Part shown: positions 1 to 8,119 of the stretch, one piece after another
Layout: the number at the start of each line of letters is the position of its first letter
Position numbering within the stretch: the stretch's first letter is position 1
Assembly: GCF_001931485.1 (NCBI RefSeq)
Contig: NZ_MSDV01000015.1
Span: 1 to 64,000, forward strand
Origin: Burkholderia sp. SRS-W-2-2016
Lineage (GTDB): Bacteria > Pseudomonadota > Gammaproteobacteria > Burkholderiales > Burkholderiaceae
Direction: 5' to 3'
DNA length: 64,000 nucleotides
Made by a program: the position numbers and the translations under genes
Notes under the pieces: generated by a model
Seen by the model: only the letters and a program-made list of their open reading frames with translations
What the model was told of the DNA's origin: nothing
Database searches by the model: none

Positions 1-151
1 TAAGGCAACCCGCCGCGATCTGCGGCTCGGGATTTGCGACCGTTTCGCATACGGAGAAAGCTCCTCGGGAAAGGGATAAAGGCGCTGTGTCGAAGATTGA
101 CCACTCCACCAAGTGCAGAGTCGATCTCCCTTCGTTGAAGAGGCGGTTGTC

Positions 152-735
152 ATGGAGGCGCTTAATTCTTCCGGCTCTCGCCGGGTGCCGTGGAACAAGG
201 GGAGGTTGACCGGCCAGAAGCCTCCGTCGAAACTTCGAGAAATCTGGGCAAGTAGAACGAGGCTGCAGATCTCGTCCAACGCTCGTGAGCTCGCGATGTT
301 CAACCTGGCATCGACATCAAGCTCCGGGCGTGCGATTTGACGCGCTTGCAGGTGCAGGACGTCTGCATAGGACGTCATGTAGTTGTCCGAGCGACGGTTA
401 TGCAGAAGACACACCGACCGGTCCAGTTGGAAATCACGGAGCAAACTCGGCAGAGTGTCGCGGCCTGGATTTCAGCGCGGAGATTGCAGCCCTCCGACTA
501 TCTGTTTCCGAGTCGCCTACCCGCGTCAGAGCACTTGTCGACGCGCCAGTATGCTCATATCGTGCATCGATGGGCCGCGTCAATCGGACTAGACGGCGCC
601 GCGTACGGCCCGCACACGATGCGCCGCACGAAGGCGTCGTTGATCTATCGACGAACAAAGAACCTGTGTGCGGTTCAGTTACTCTCGGGCCATCCGAAGT
701 TCGAGAGCACAGTTCGATACCTGGTATCGAGGTAG
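152..735 (+). pseudogene. frameshifted tyrosine recombinase (phage-type integrase)
   Basis: Two overlapping frames together read as one short tyrosine recombinase of about 194 residues. The first part, from the ATG at 152, has the N-terminal motif VPWNKGRLTGQKPP, which I associate with a compact integrase family common in proteobacteria. The second part carries the catalytic C-terminus with H-x-x-R (HTMRR) and a late SGHP motif, ending at the TAG at 733-735. The join is at base 310: the first frame reads FNLA and then leaves the family pattern, while the other frame continues IDIKLRACDLTRLQ. A single missing base explains the break. Either the gene is dead or the sequence has an error; several other broken genes nearby favour decay. 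The expected final Tyr is seen in STVRYL. Confidence 0.8.
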
Positions 736-1222
736 ATGACGCGCTCGAGATGGCCGAGCTAACCGAAGCCTGATTGAAACAGGTTCGGTGAGCGGACGCT
801 TGCCGACCATGCATTGCCCGACACCTGGGACGCGACCTGGTCATGCCGGCGTCGGCTGCGCTTCGGAAACACCCAGTCAGTGCGCTGATCTGATACAAAT
901 CCAGGGAGCGGGGCGCAGTTCCGTCTCGATTTCGCGGAGAAGATGTGGTGCCGTACGCTTGTGCTTGCCCACCAGGCGAGGCAAAGGTGCGTAACGGGCA
1001 GTTCGGTGTCGGTTTGTTTGCAGAACGGTGGCCTCGTGAACCAGTTACAAGATAAGTATTGACGCTGGTAGCGCCCAGCGGGTACTGTAACAGCCGAAGT
1101 TCAAGAAGTTCGATTGCTGTTCATCAATTAGTCGCTGCTCGGCGATATTCGTTGTCCTCTCCCTCCTTGATGCTTCACGCGCTCTTTAAAGGAGCACTTT
1201 TCTATTTTTTTCAAGGAATCTT
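736..1222. other. gene-free stretch and cold-shock gene leader
   Basis: No reading frame here looks protein-like on either strand. The last 100 or so bases before 1223 are richer in T and probably form the 5' leader of the cold-shock gene. Leaders of csp genes are often long and structured, but I could not identify a specific promoter. Confidence 0.4.
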
Positions 1223-1426
1223 ATGGATACCGGCATCGTCAAGTGGTTCAACGACAGCAAAGGCTTTGGCTTCATCACCCCGGACAGTGGCGGCGACGAT
1301 CTGTTCGCGCACTTCTCCGAAGTCAGCGGCGACGGCTTCAAGACACTGGCTGAGAATCAGAAGGTGAGCTTCGAAACGAAGCAAGGCCCGAAGGGTCTGC
1401 AAGCGGCCAACATCAAGCCGCTGTAA
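1223..1426 (+). CDS. CspA-family cold-shock protein
   Basis: A 67-residue single OB-fold cold-shock domain protein, the usual length for the family. It binds single-stranded RNA and DNA and acts as an RNA chaperone in the cytoplasm. RNP1 is visible as KGFGFI (residues 14-19) and RNP2 as LFAHFS (about 30-35); the more usual RNP2 is LFVHFS. The N-terminus [16 protein letters not shown] is typical of beta-proteobacterial copies. A purine-rich AAGGAA lies a few bases before the ATG. It stands alone, followed by a small protein gene. The exact csp paralogue letter cannot be assigned from sequence alone. Confidence 0.95.
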   Translation: MDTGIVKWFNDSKGFGFITPDSGGDDLFAHFSEVSGDGFKTLAENQKVSFETKQGPKGLQAANIKPL

Positions 1427-1702
1427 AGTTTGCGGGGCCCGGTCTCTCGCGGTAGATGCCGGGTTGTAGCGATACACTCGTCGAGCTTGTCTTGTCTCCC
1501 AAGCTCGCGCGATCATTTTAGCTGCACCAGTTTATTCAGCAGCTTGCCAAGCCCCAGTCGCTGCGTTGCGCGTCATTCTCCTCTCCGGCTTCAACGCTGC
1601 TTTTGCTTTCCAACTGCTTCAGATTCCGTTCGCAAGGGCGTTGAGCCGGCGTGCCCATACACATTGCACGTCCCGCGCGCACCCGAACATCATTAAAATA
1701 AA

Positions 1703-1927
1703 ATGCAGAACAAACAAACTCATCAATACAACGGCTATGCCGTCCAACCCTCGGCGCATCGTTTGCCCGACGGTAGTTTCTCATCCAACCTGCTGCTCGA
1801 GCGCACCAATAGCGCGCGCGTCGAACGACGCTACCAGTTCTATTCGCTCGACTACTTCATAAGTGAAGAGCAGGCGCTGCGGCACTCGACGCGCTGGGCA
1901 CGCAACTGGGTCGACACGCGCGGGTAA
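1703..1927 (+). CDS. small conserved-type protein, 74 aa, function unknown
   Basis: A 74-residue protein of unknown function. Its C-terminus follows a pattern, acidic-x-x-A-x-x-H-x-x-x-W-A-x-x-W-V-D-x-R-x-G, that recurs in the small protein at 6128-6343, so the two look like distant paralogues. Between them they share a charged, soluble character with no signal peptide or membrane segment. It follows the cold-shock gene on the same strand after about 275 bases. No strong Shine-Dalgarno is seen before the ATG, so translation may be weak or the start may differ. I do not recognise a named domain. Confidence 0.6.
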   Translation: MQNKQTHQYNGYAVQPSAHRLPDGSFSSNLLLERTNSARVERRYQFYSLDYFISEEQALRHSTRWARNWVDTRG

Positions 1928-2026
1928 AGGCGAGGCCGTTTCAGTGGCGTGTCATGCTCATTCGAACCGGCCGAAGCAAGGGATTTGCGACACGCCCGCG
2001 TGGCAAACGGACGAGCGGATGGTGCG

Positions 2027-2974
2027 TTAGTGAGCCGTCAACACCATCAAAATATCTACATACCATGCGCTGTTCAGTCCGAGAGATTCGTCCATCTGTT
2101 CATCCCGGCCGCCCATGTCAATGCTCGAAGAATGCACGCCTAAAAGCAGCCACGGTAGTTCATCAGGCTTCCTGCCTTCTGAGGGTGCTCTCAGCACAAC
2201 CGGCGCGCCGCTGATACCTCGGTGAGTTCTTGCGTCCGTAACAAAGCAGCCCTTCCCCTGAAAACGCAGCCCAAACGCGGAAGCAAGAACGCCTTGCCGA
2301 ACGACGGGCAAGTGATGAAGCGAATCGTGGAATCCGAGCGGGAAACCGACAATCAGCAGCGACGCCCCAATCGGCATTGCATCGCCCGGACGCGGGAGAT
2401 GACCGGGGCCGAAGCCCTGGAACTTCGCGCCGGCAGGCAACGCGGCCCTGTCGAGTTCGATTACGGCTACGTCAATGGCGCCGCCGTCATCCGTTCCCTG
2501 ACGCCAGAGAGGATGTCCCGCGGTGTACAACGGAATCGACAACCACGTCGCGGCGGCGAGGTTTTCCGCGTCGACATGAAATTCGATCTCGAGCCGGTCG
2601 GGGAAATGTTCACCAGACGCGTCGAACATGACGTGCCGACTGATTACAAGAAATAGACGTGTTCCCTGCTGGAAAAAGAAGCCATTGGCATTGGTCAACC
2701 GCCGCTCCTGCGCGAAGGTGCATACGCGCGTCACAGCGAGAAGCAATGCATCGGCGCCCACCTGGACATGCGGCTGCGCGAGACCCTCAGCGCCTGGGCG
2801 GGACGCGACGAACCCGCCGCCGGGATGCACAGATCCACTCGCGGATGGAATCAGTCCTGAAACCAGGTCCATCAACGCATCGTGCTCGCGTCCGCGCCTG
2901 TCCGGCGACAGAAACGCGCCAACCGCAAGTTCCGATACAGTTCCTGCCGACGCCGCGTTCGGCACTTGGCGCAC
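2027..2974 (-). CDS. trypsin-like serine protease domain protein
   Basis: A stand-alone chymotrypsin-fold protease, 315 residues from the first start. A full catalytic triad can be placed: His114 in LVISRHVM, Asp168 in GAIDVAVIELD and Ser255 in HRGISGAPVV, the equivalent of the G-x-S-G motif. Spacing fits the trypsin-like (peptidase S1/S46-like) fold. There is no signal peptide or membrane segment, so it is probably cytoplasmic. The first 70 residues look unlike the rest and a later GTG near 2761 (before GADALLLAV) may be the true start. Neighbours are small proteins of unknown role, so its substrate is unknown. Some stand-alone proteases of this type occur in phage-defence and conflict modules, but nothing here shows that for this one. 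Confidence 0.72.
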   Translation of the reverse strand: MRQVPNAASAGTVSELAVGAFLSPDRRGREHDALMDLVSGLIPSASGSVHPGGGFVASRPGAEGLAQPHVQVGADALLLAVTRVCTFAQERRLTNANGFFFQQGTRLFLVISRHVMFDASGEHFPDRLEIEFHVDAENLAAATWLSIPLYTAGHPLWRQGTDDGGAIDVAVIELDRAALPAGAKFQGFGPGHLPRPGDAMPIGASLLIVGFPLGFHDSLHHLPVVRQGVLASAFGLRFQGKGCFVTDARTHRGISGAPVVLRAPSEGRKPDELPWLLLGVHSSSIDMGGRDEQMDESLGLNSAWYVDILMVLTAH

Positions 2975-3227
2975 GATGGGAGTTCCCCGTTCGTAGCGAC
3001 AGAGGAATCATCTATCTCCGTTGGAACTGCGATGGAATTCGAGAGCATCGCTGCTCTTTCCAGCGCTCGATTCCGTGCCGGCCGGGTCAGAGTCCATGCG
3101 CACCCCTCAGATGATCGTGCTTTCAATTCCGAGGGGCATTGCGAATCACGACTGCAGTCGAATTGCATGAGGCCACCCTGTTCGGAGAACCCGCGCCGTG
3201 ATGCGTGGTCTGCCGTAGCCTAACCGC

Positions 3228-3512
3228 TCAGGCGGCCTCCCAGAGCGAGCGGCCGGACCTGCCACCGTCAATCAGCATTTCAGCGTAGGCGACGGACGCG
3301 CGCCTTGCGTCGCCGGAATTCTCGAAGGGACGCTTGCCAGGCACACGGAAAAGGCGGCTCTTTACACTGTCCATTCCGGAACCGGGTTCGCTGATACGGA
3401 TCGACGCATCGAAACCTTCCTCGTAATTGAGGCCAGATCCAGCCCGGGTCGCGTGATGGGGATACACGAGCAGGGAAATATCCAGGCCTCGATAATGGCG
3501 ATTGGTGGTCAT
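3228..3512 (-). CDS. small protein, 94 aa, paralogue of 4139-4426
   Basis: A 94-residue soluble protein of unknown function. It aligns by eye with the protein at 4139-4426: Y-[RK]-G near the N-terminus, then LV[YF]P, Y-x-E-G-[FY]-D, the segment [AV]RIS-x-P, S-x-[LI]FR and a C-terminal IDGGRSGRS like VDGKVSGAS. The two genes lie on opposite strands about 600 bases apart, so they are not a simple tandem copy. I do not recognise a named domain. It has no membrane segment or signal peptide. Confidence 0.65.
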   Translation of the reverse strand: MTTNRHYRGLDISLLVYPHHATRAGSGLNYEEGFDASIRISEPGSGMDSVKSRLFRVPGKRPFENSGDARRASVAYAEMLIDGGRSGRSLWEAA

Positions 3513-4138
3513 CAGATCACTCCTTTGGGCCGCAACAAGCAGCCGGTTTTTTTGATTGTTGTACGGGTCAGGTCAAAGGCGACATCCGAAACGCCTGACG
3601 AGCCGTATCAACGAGTTCAAGCAGCCCTGCCGGACTTCCCGGAGGGCAATCCAACGCTCGAGCAAGGCAACGATTCAAGCGGCTTTACGCCTGACGTGTC
3701 AGCGAACTTCAAGCTTGCATAGCCATGTACTGGCTTGGCCCGCATTGGGCTTACGTCTGTTCGATCGCGCTCCGCGTCGCCCCGGAATGAAATCGGCTTG
3801 CTATCCCATTCCCGTTACGCGATATCTCGTCGGGACAGCGTTCTGTCGCGTGCGCAATTAAGCCAATGTGCTTTATCTGTTTCATCGCGCGGCAAGACAG
3901 CGTAGTTGCCGGCGAACGTTCTTCATGGAGGCCGCCACATACGGTGGGGGGAACGAGGCGGAAAGTCAGGTCATCAGAAAGATGATCGAGACGGTGCGGA
4001 CAAGGATCCAGTTTGCGGACTTCGTGACCCACCATACGCGCGCCAGCATGTTCCGTCAATTCAATTCCGAAAACATCGGCGCTGCCCTGCGTTGGCCGTT
4101 TCAGGGTATAGTGAGCCTCCCCTTGTGGAGTGACAAAC
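3513..4138. other. gene-free stretch
   Basis: This divergent intergenic region separates the two paralogous small genes at 3228 and 4139. Short open frames exist on both strands but none shows recognisable motifs or a good ribosome binding site. Promoters for both flanking genes must lie here. Confidence 0.4.
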
Positions 4139-4426
4139 ATGTCGACCCAGCCGCTTCTTCTCTACAAGGGGTATGAACTTCATCCCCTCGTATTCCCCCG
4201 CACGTTCAGTCGCTTCGACGGACATTCTCGTTACGCCGAAGGGTATGACATAGCGGTACGGATATCCCGTCCGGCCGCAATAACTAGCTCTGCCGCGAGC
4301 CGTATTTTCCGGCTGAACCAGCCTCATGCATTCTCTGATTTGGGCACGGCAAGGCGAGCCGCCCGTCAGCAGGGAAAGGACATCGTCGACGGAAAGGTGA
4401 GTGGCGCTTCGGTCGTCGACATGTGA
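4139..4426 (+). CDS. small protein, 95 aa, paralogue of 3228-3512
   Basis: A 95-residue protein of unknown function, starting MSTQPLLLYKGYEL. The ATG at 4139 is preferred over an in-frame GTG at 4130 because a GGAG at 4127-4130 sits at correct spacing before it. It shares with 3228-3512 the pattern Y-[KR]-G, LV[FY]P, Y-x-E-G-[YF]-D, VRIS-x-P, S-x-IFR and DGKVSGAS. The gene at 4850-5101 shares only the N-terminal LYRGFEIH part. These appear to be members of one small-protein family seen in Paraburkholderia genomes; the role is unknown. Confidence 0.68.
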   Translation: MSTQPLLLYKGYELHPLVFPRTFSRFDGHSRYAEGYDIAVRISRPAAITSSAASRIFRLNQPHAFSDLGTARRAARQQGKDIVDGKVSGASVVDM

Positions 4427-4849
4427 AAAACGCTGCTGGCGCACGGCGTCACCGGTTTTGCCCAAGCGAAGATAGCTTTGCCTGAAAACCGATCCAACTG
4501 TCGCTGCATCGGGACAGTGACCTGCGACTGAAAGCGTTCCTCTGCATGCCACGCGCTGGCCGTCTGTCGCAGGTCCCGAACACTGACTGTCATGTCTCGC
4601 GCAACGAACTAACCTTCCCGCGAATGTTCACAGAGGCCGACACGACTCCGTCTTCATTTGCACCGCGGATGCAGAGATACGGATTTTGTATTGGTTCGCA
4701 TGGCTGGATGAATGTCAGGCGGAGTTGACCGCCGCTGTTTAACTGTGCTTGCGGGTATTTTTCGGCAGAAAGTTCGTTTGCTGACGTGTCCGTTCGTGGG
4801 TCCGTCGCTCCCCCGATCCGTATCGATTCATCAATCTAAAGGAGCGCCC
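4427..4849. other. gene-free stretch
   Basis: No convincing gene is seen between the small genes at 4139 and 4850. The end of this stretch holds the clear AAAGGAG ribosome binding site of the next gene. Confidence 0.4.
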
Positions 4850-5101
4850 ATGTACCGGATGATCCTGTATCGAGGTTTCGAGATTCACGTCGAACTGACG
4901 TCTGCGGAGGATCTGTACGAGGTCAGCTTCCAGGTAAAGGGCGGCGAGCAACTCGTCATCCCCGGCGGCCGGAGCGGACGCGTTCCGCTGCGCAACGGTC
5001 CATTTACCCGGCGTTGGGCATATCTCATTGCGGAAATAGCGGGGCAGGCTGCAATCGACCTACTGCTTGGGGTAGCCACCGGCGATCAGCCTCCCGTATG
5101 A
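4850..5101 (+). CDS. small protein, 83 aa, distant member of the local family
   Basis: An 83-residue protein of unknown function. The ATG at 4850 follows a strong AAAGGAG ribosome binding site, which decides the start over an upstream in-frame start at 4712. The N-terminus LYRGFEIHVEL resembles YKGYELHPLVF and YRGLDISLLVY of the neighbouring small proteins; the remainder (GGRSGRVPL, then a helical AYLIAEIAGQAAIDLLLG) is more divergent. No signal peptide; the C-terminal hydrophobic helix is probably amphipathic rather than a membrane span. Confidence 0.65.
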   Translation: MYRMILYRGFEIHVELTSAEDLYEVSFQVKGGEQLVIPGGRSGRVPLRNGPFTRRWAYLIAEIAGQAAIDLLLGVATGDQPPV

Positions 5102-5821
5102 TCTGTCGTTTGACCGGCCCTGAATATCCGATGGGCCCAACGTGTGTCAAGCCACGATTCGTGTTGCTGTCTCACGCCGGGCCGGTATGCGGTCGGGCTG
5201 CACCTTCGCCACTGTTTCGCGAGCCGGAATTCTCGGTCTACGACATCACAAAAGGCCGGATCAATCCCGCCACAAGGACGAAGGGGGCAGTAATACCGTA
5301 CCGATGGCTTTGTTTCGCCGTCGTTGATCTGTCGAGATCGAGATTGCCTACCGCGCATATCGAACGATCGCATGCTGCGTTCCTGGATGACGCGCGATTA
5401 CGCGAAGACAAACGCGGGCTAGCATGTTGCCGCCGCCGACCTGCGTTGCTGTCATAAGCACCGGGTTGATCCGCATGCCTTGTATTTTTCTGATAGCAAC
5501 GGGAGCACGGTTTTTCTGTACAAATCCATCAATGGGCGTAGCATGAGATCACCGTTCGATCTGCGGCCGTTCACGGCATCCTTAGCCGCTTCACCCCGTA
5601 GAACCGGACCTTTCCCGGTCATCCCAGACCACGTGGCGCGGCCCAACGCGTGAAGCACTGTGAACGCAGTAGCGCACGTCTCCATGCCTCCTCTCTCTTC
5701 CGCCGCCCGATGATGCGATCGTGAAGGCAGCCCATGACAACCGGCTCCCGCCTCTACTGCGGACACGGGATTAACACCCGCTGTAGTGGACGGAGCGCCG
5801 GTGCACACATTGGAGTGTGAT
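5102..5821. other. gene-free stretch
   Basis: About 720 bases without a supportable gene. Open frames on both strands lack motifs and good start signals. It may be remains of a lost gene, but nothing can be named. A GGAG at 5812-5815 serves the next gene. Confidence 0.4.
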
Positions 5822-6061
5822 ATGCAAAGGAATGACCTGCTGGAGTGGATCCGGCGCAATGGCTCCGGGCTCGTCGACCAGTTTCTACCGCACGGCGCGC
5901 AGGCGGAGCTCGACAGCGTCATCCATGACCGTCGTCACGAGGTCGATGCCGATGCGTTTCTGATGTTCGTGTCGATTCGCGCATTGCTGCGCGAGCGTGG
6001 CATGGCAAGCTGCGAGTCGGATTGCGAGGCAGGGCAGATCATGGCCATGCTAAGCACGTGA
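5822..6061 (+). CDS. hypothetical protein, 79 aa
   Basis: A 79-residue, largely helical and soluble protein, starting MQRNDLLEWIRRNG. The ATG at 5822 is preceded by TGGAGTG at good spacing, which favours it over an upstream start at 5786. It sits directly before two other small genes on the same strand (6128 and 6502). I do not recognise a domain. The high content of charged residues and the two short Cys-containing segments near the C-terminus (SCESDCEAG) are the only notable features. Confidence 0.55.
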   Translation: MQRNDLLEWIRRNGSGLVDQFLPHGAQAELDSVIHDRRHEVDADAFLMFVSIRALLRERGMASCESDCEAGQIMAMLST

Positions 6062-6127
6062 GTCGCGCTTTTTTCGATGCCCCGTTGTGACAGTCGCAAC
6101 CGGGCGACAACCCTGAAGGAAACACTT

Positions 6128-6343
6128 ATGCGCTTCAATTCCACGCTGATCGCTGTCGACGCGACCCCAAGGCGTGCCGATGGCGAGTACATGGCCCATG
6201 CACGGATCAGCAGCAATCGTGCAGACGGCACCAGTTACGAAATTCATTCGAGCGGCGATCTGGCCGGTTTTGACGCACGCGAGGACGCGATAGCCCATGC
6301 AAAGAACTGGGCGCAGGACTGGCTGGAGGCGCGCTTCGGCTGA
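6128..6343 (+). CDS. small conserved-type protein, 71 aa, paralogue of 1703-1927
   Basis: A 71-residue protein of unknown function. The ATG at 6128 follows GAAGGAAACACTT, a good ribosome binding site. The C-terminus reads EDAIAHAKNWAQDWLEARFG and matches the ending EQALRHSTRWARNWVDTRG of the protein at 1703-1927 in position of A, H, W, A, W, acidic, R and G. The N-terminal half differs. It precedes rpsU on the same strand, about 160 bases away. No named domain is recognised. Confidence 0.62.
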   Translation: MRFNSTLIAVDATPRRADGEYMAHARISSNRADGTSYEIHSSGDLAGFDAREDAIAHAKNWAQDWLEARFG

Positions 6344-6501
6344 AAGACGTTTCACAAACAGATGCAAATGCAGAACGATCGGCCTGAAGGCCAGCTATTC
6401 GCCGTCAGAAAGATAAGATGCAGCCAATATCGGCCGCGCGTATCGATTCAGTCGCGTGCCCAGCGTCCGGGCATCCGTCCGGATCACAATCAGGAAAACA
6501 A

Positions 6502-6714
6502 TTGACTACTGTAACGCCCAAACTCAACGAACCGGTGGAAGTCGCCCTGCGCCGTTTCCGACGCTCCATCGACAACACGGGCCTGCTGAAGGAACTGCGC
6601 GCGAGGATGGCCTACGAAACGCCGACCGCCAAACGCAAAAGAAAAAAGGCCACTGCCGTGGCGCGGCTGCGCAAACAGATAAAGCGGTCGTTACCGCCGA
6701 GAAAGCTGTATTGA
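6502..6714 (+). CDS. rpsU: 30S ribosomal protein bS21, accessory-type copy with TTG start
   Basis: A 70-residue protein matching bS21 over its whole length: the RRFRRSID segment, [23 protein letters not shown] and the basic tail ending PRKLY. bS21 is a small subunit protein involved in translation initiation. The start is a TTG at 6502, just after AGGA at 6492-6495; the family begins two residues before this point and no ATG or GTG fits. Burkholderia genomes usually carry several rpsU copies; this one is away from the usual rpsU-dnaG-rpoD context, lies beside small genes and a cold-shock gene, and diverges from the commonest sequence, so it is probably a condition-specific paralogue. Confidence 0.9.
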   Translation: MTTVTPKLNEPVEVALRRFRRSIDNTGLLKELRARMAYETPTAKRKRKKATAVARLRKQIKRSLPPRKLY

Positions 6715-6775
6715 TCTGTAGCCCGCCAGTGCATGCACGTGAGGAAATTCCATCTTGACGGTAATGGCGTGCCAT

Positions 6776-7902
6776 TCATGCGGCTGCGGGCCGGCGCGGC
6801 AACCGTACGAAAAAGACGGTCTCGTTTTCGTCCGACCGCACGCCAACTTCACCGCCGTGGGCTTTCGCAATTTCGCGGACAATGTACAAACCCAGTCCAA
6901 GGCTTTCCCTTGGGCGGGAGACGGCGTGTGTGTCCTCGCCGCGCGTGAGCGGATCGAAGATGCGGTCGAGTATCGCCGGCTCGATCGGTGCGCCCCGATT
7001 GCCAATTTCGAGCATTACGGCCTCGATATCGCCGGCCAGTCTTTACCCCGGACAGGCGCGTCTCGAAAGCCGAATTTGAGCGCATTGACAACAAGATTTC
7101 CCGGCATTTGCTGAAGGCGTTGGCCATCCCATATTCCCCGGGAGTCTCCCGACACCTCAACCCGGATGTCGTGGCAGGGATGCGCCGCCCGCAGCTGGTC
7201 CAGTTCGTCGACAACCACATCGCGCATGTCCAGTTCCTGTGGCGTCACGCTAATGCCAAGGCCCAGCCTGCTCCGGTTGAAATCGAGCATATCGTCGAGC
7301 AACACCTGCATCTGTGCGTCGCTGCGAAGCAGTCGCGCCGCGGCCTCCGACACAGCCTCCCCTGCGTTTATCGCTGCGAGACAGGATGCCGTCATCTGGA
7401 TCGTCTGCAGCGGGCTACGCAGGTCATGGCCCACTATTCCCAGCAACAGGTTGGGAGCCTGCTCGACCTGGACGCTGAAGAGCATCACGGACTCGGCCAG
7501 AGCCTCGTCGATCGCTTCGTTGAACCGGATGAGGTCATCCTGGTGCAGGGGCGCAGCACCACATTCGTCCATCCACAGGCGGAGCACGCTGGCGCGCAAC
7601 GCACGGTATTCAGCAGTCAACTGACTTATGTCGAATCCACTTCGCGCCCGCAGGATTGCATGCGTCTGGGCGGCCGTCTCCCACAGAGGTTGTGGGCCTT
7701 TGCCCCACGATCTTTGCTGCCGGGCTTCGCGTGTCTGTACAGTGGACAGATCACCGGCGATTGCCTGAAGTATGGCCGCTGCATGGTCGCGCAGTGCTGA
7801 CGCCTGCATCTGCGGCGCCGCCGGCATTAACATGCGGGAAAAGGCGTTCCACTCCGTCAGGATCGCCTCCATATGACTCGTAATAAACGGTGCCAGTCGC
7901 AT
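6776..7902 (-). pseudogene. frameshifted RsbRD-type sensor histidine kinase
   Basis: Two frames add up to one soluble histidine kinase of about 375 residues. The N-terminal half resembles the RsbRD N-terminal sensor domain (EWNAFSRML...LWMDE). The HisKA phosphoacceptor is GHDLRSPLQT. The ATPase N-box (NLVVNALKFGFRDAPV) lies at the end of the first frame. After a break near 7040 the second frame continues LAGDIEAVMLEIGNRGAP and then the G-boxes DRIFDPLTRG and SLGLGLYIVREIAKAHGGEV. The net change is two extra bases (or one lost). The preferred start is the ATG at 7902, which follows GGGAGCAGGT. The broken frame would separate the N-box from the G-boxes, so no active kinase would be made. Confidence 0.82.
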
Positions 7903-8119
7903 ACCTGCTCCCGTGACAGATGGTCGCTTCCATATTATCCGGATCAACATTGCCGTTGCCGGGAAAAGTGGCGGCCGGCCCGCGCCATACTTCGGCGCGT
8001 AGCACTATCTCCGGGATCGATACTTGCTATCGTTCAATGCTGCACTGGGAGGATAAAGGCTGCCAGCGACAAAAAGGTCCGTTCCAGACAATACAGGTGC
8101 CGCGAAGGCGGACGTGGCA

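Noticed and set aside
3751..4140. 129-residue minus-strand frame between the small paralogues
   Set aside because: It overlaps the start of the supported gene at 4139 and shows no family pattern.
5452..5922. 156-residue minus-strand frame as a gene
   Set aside because: Ser/Cys/Arg-rich, no motif, and overlaps the start of a better plus-strand gene.
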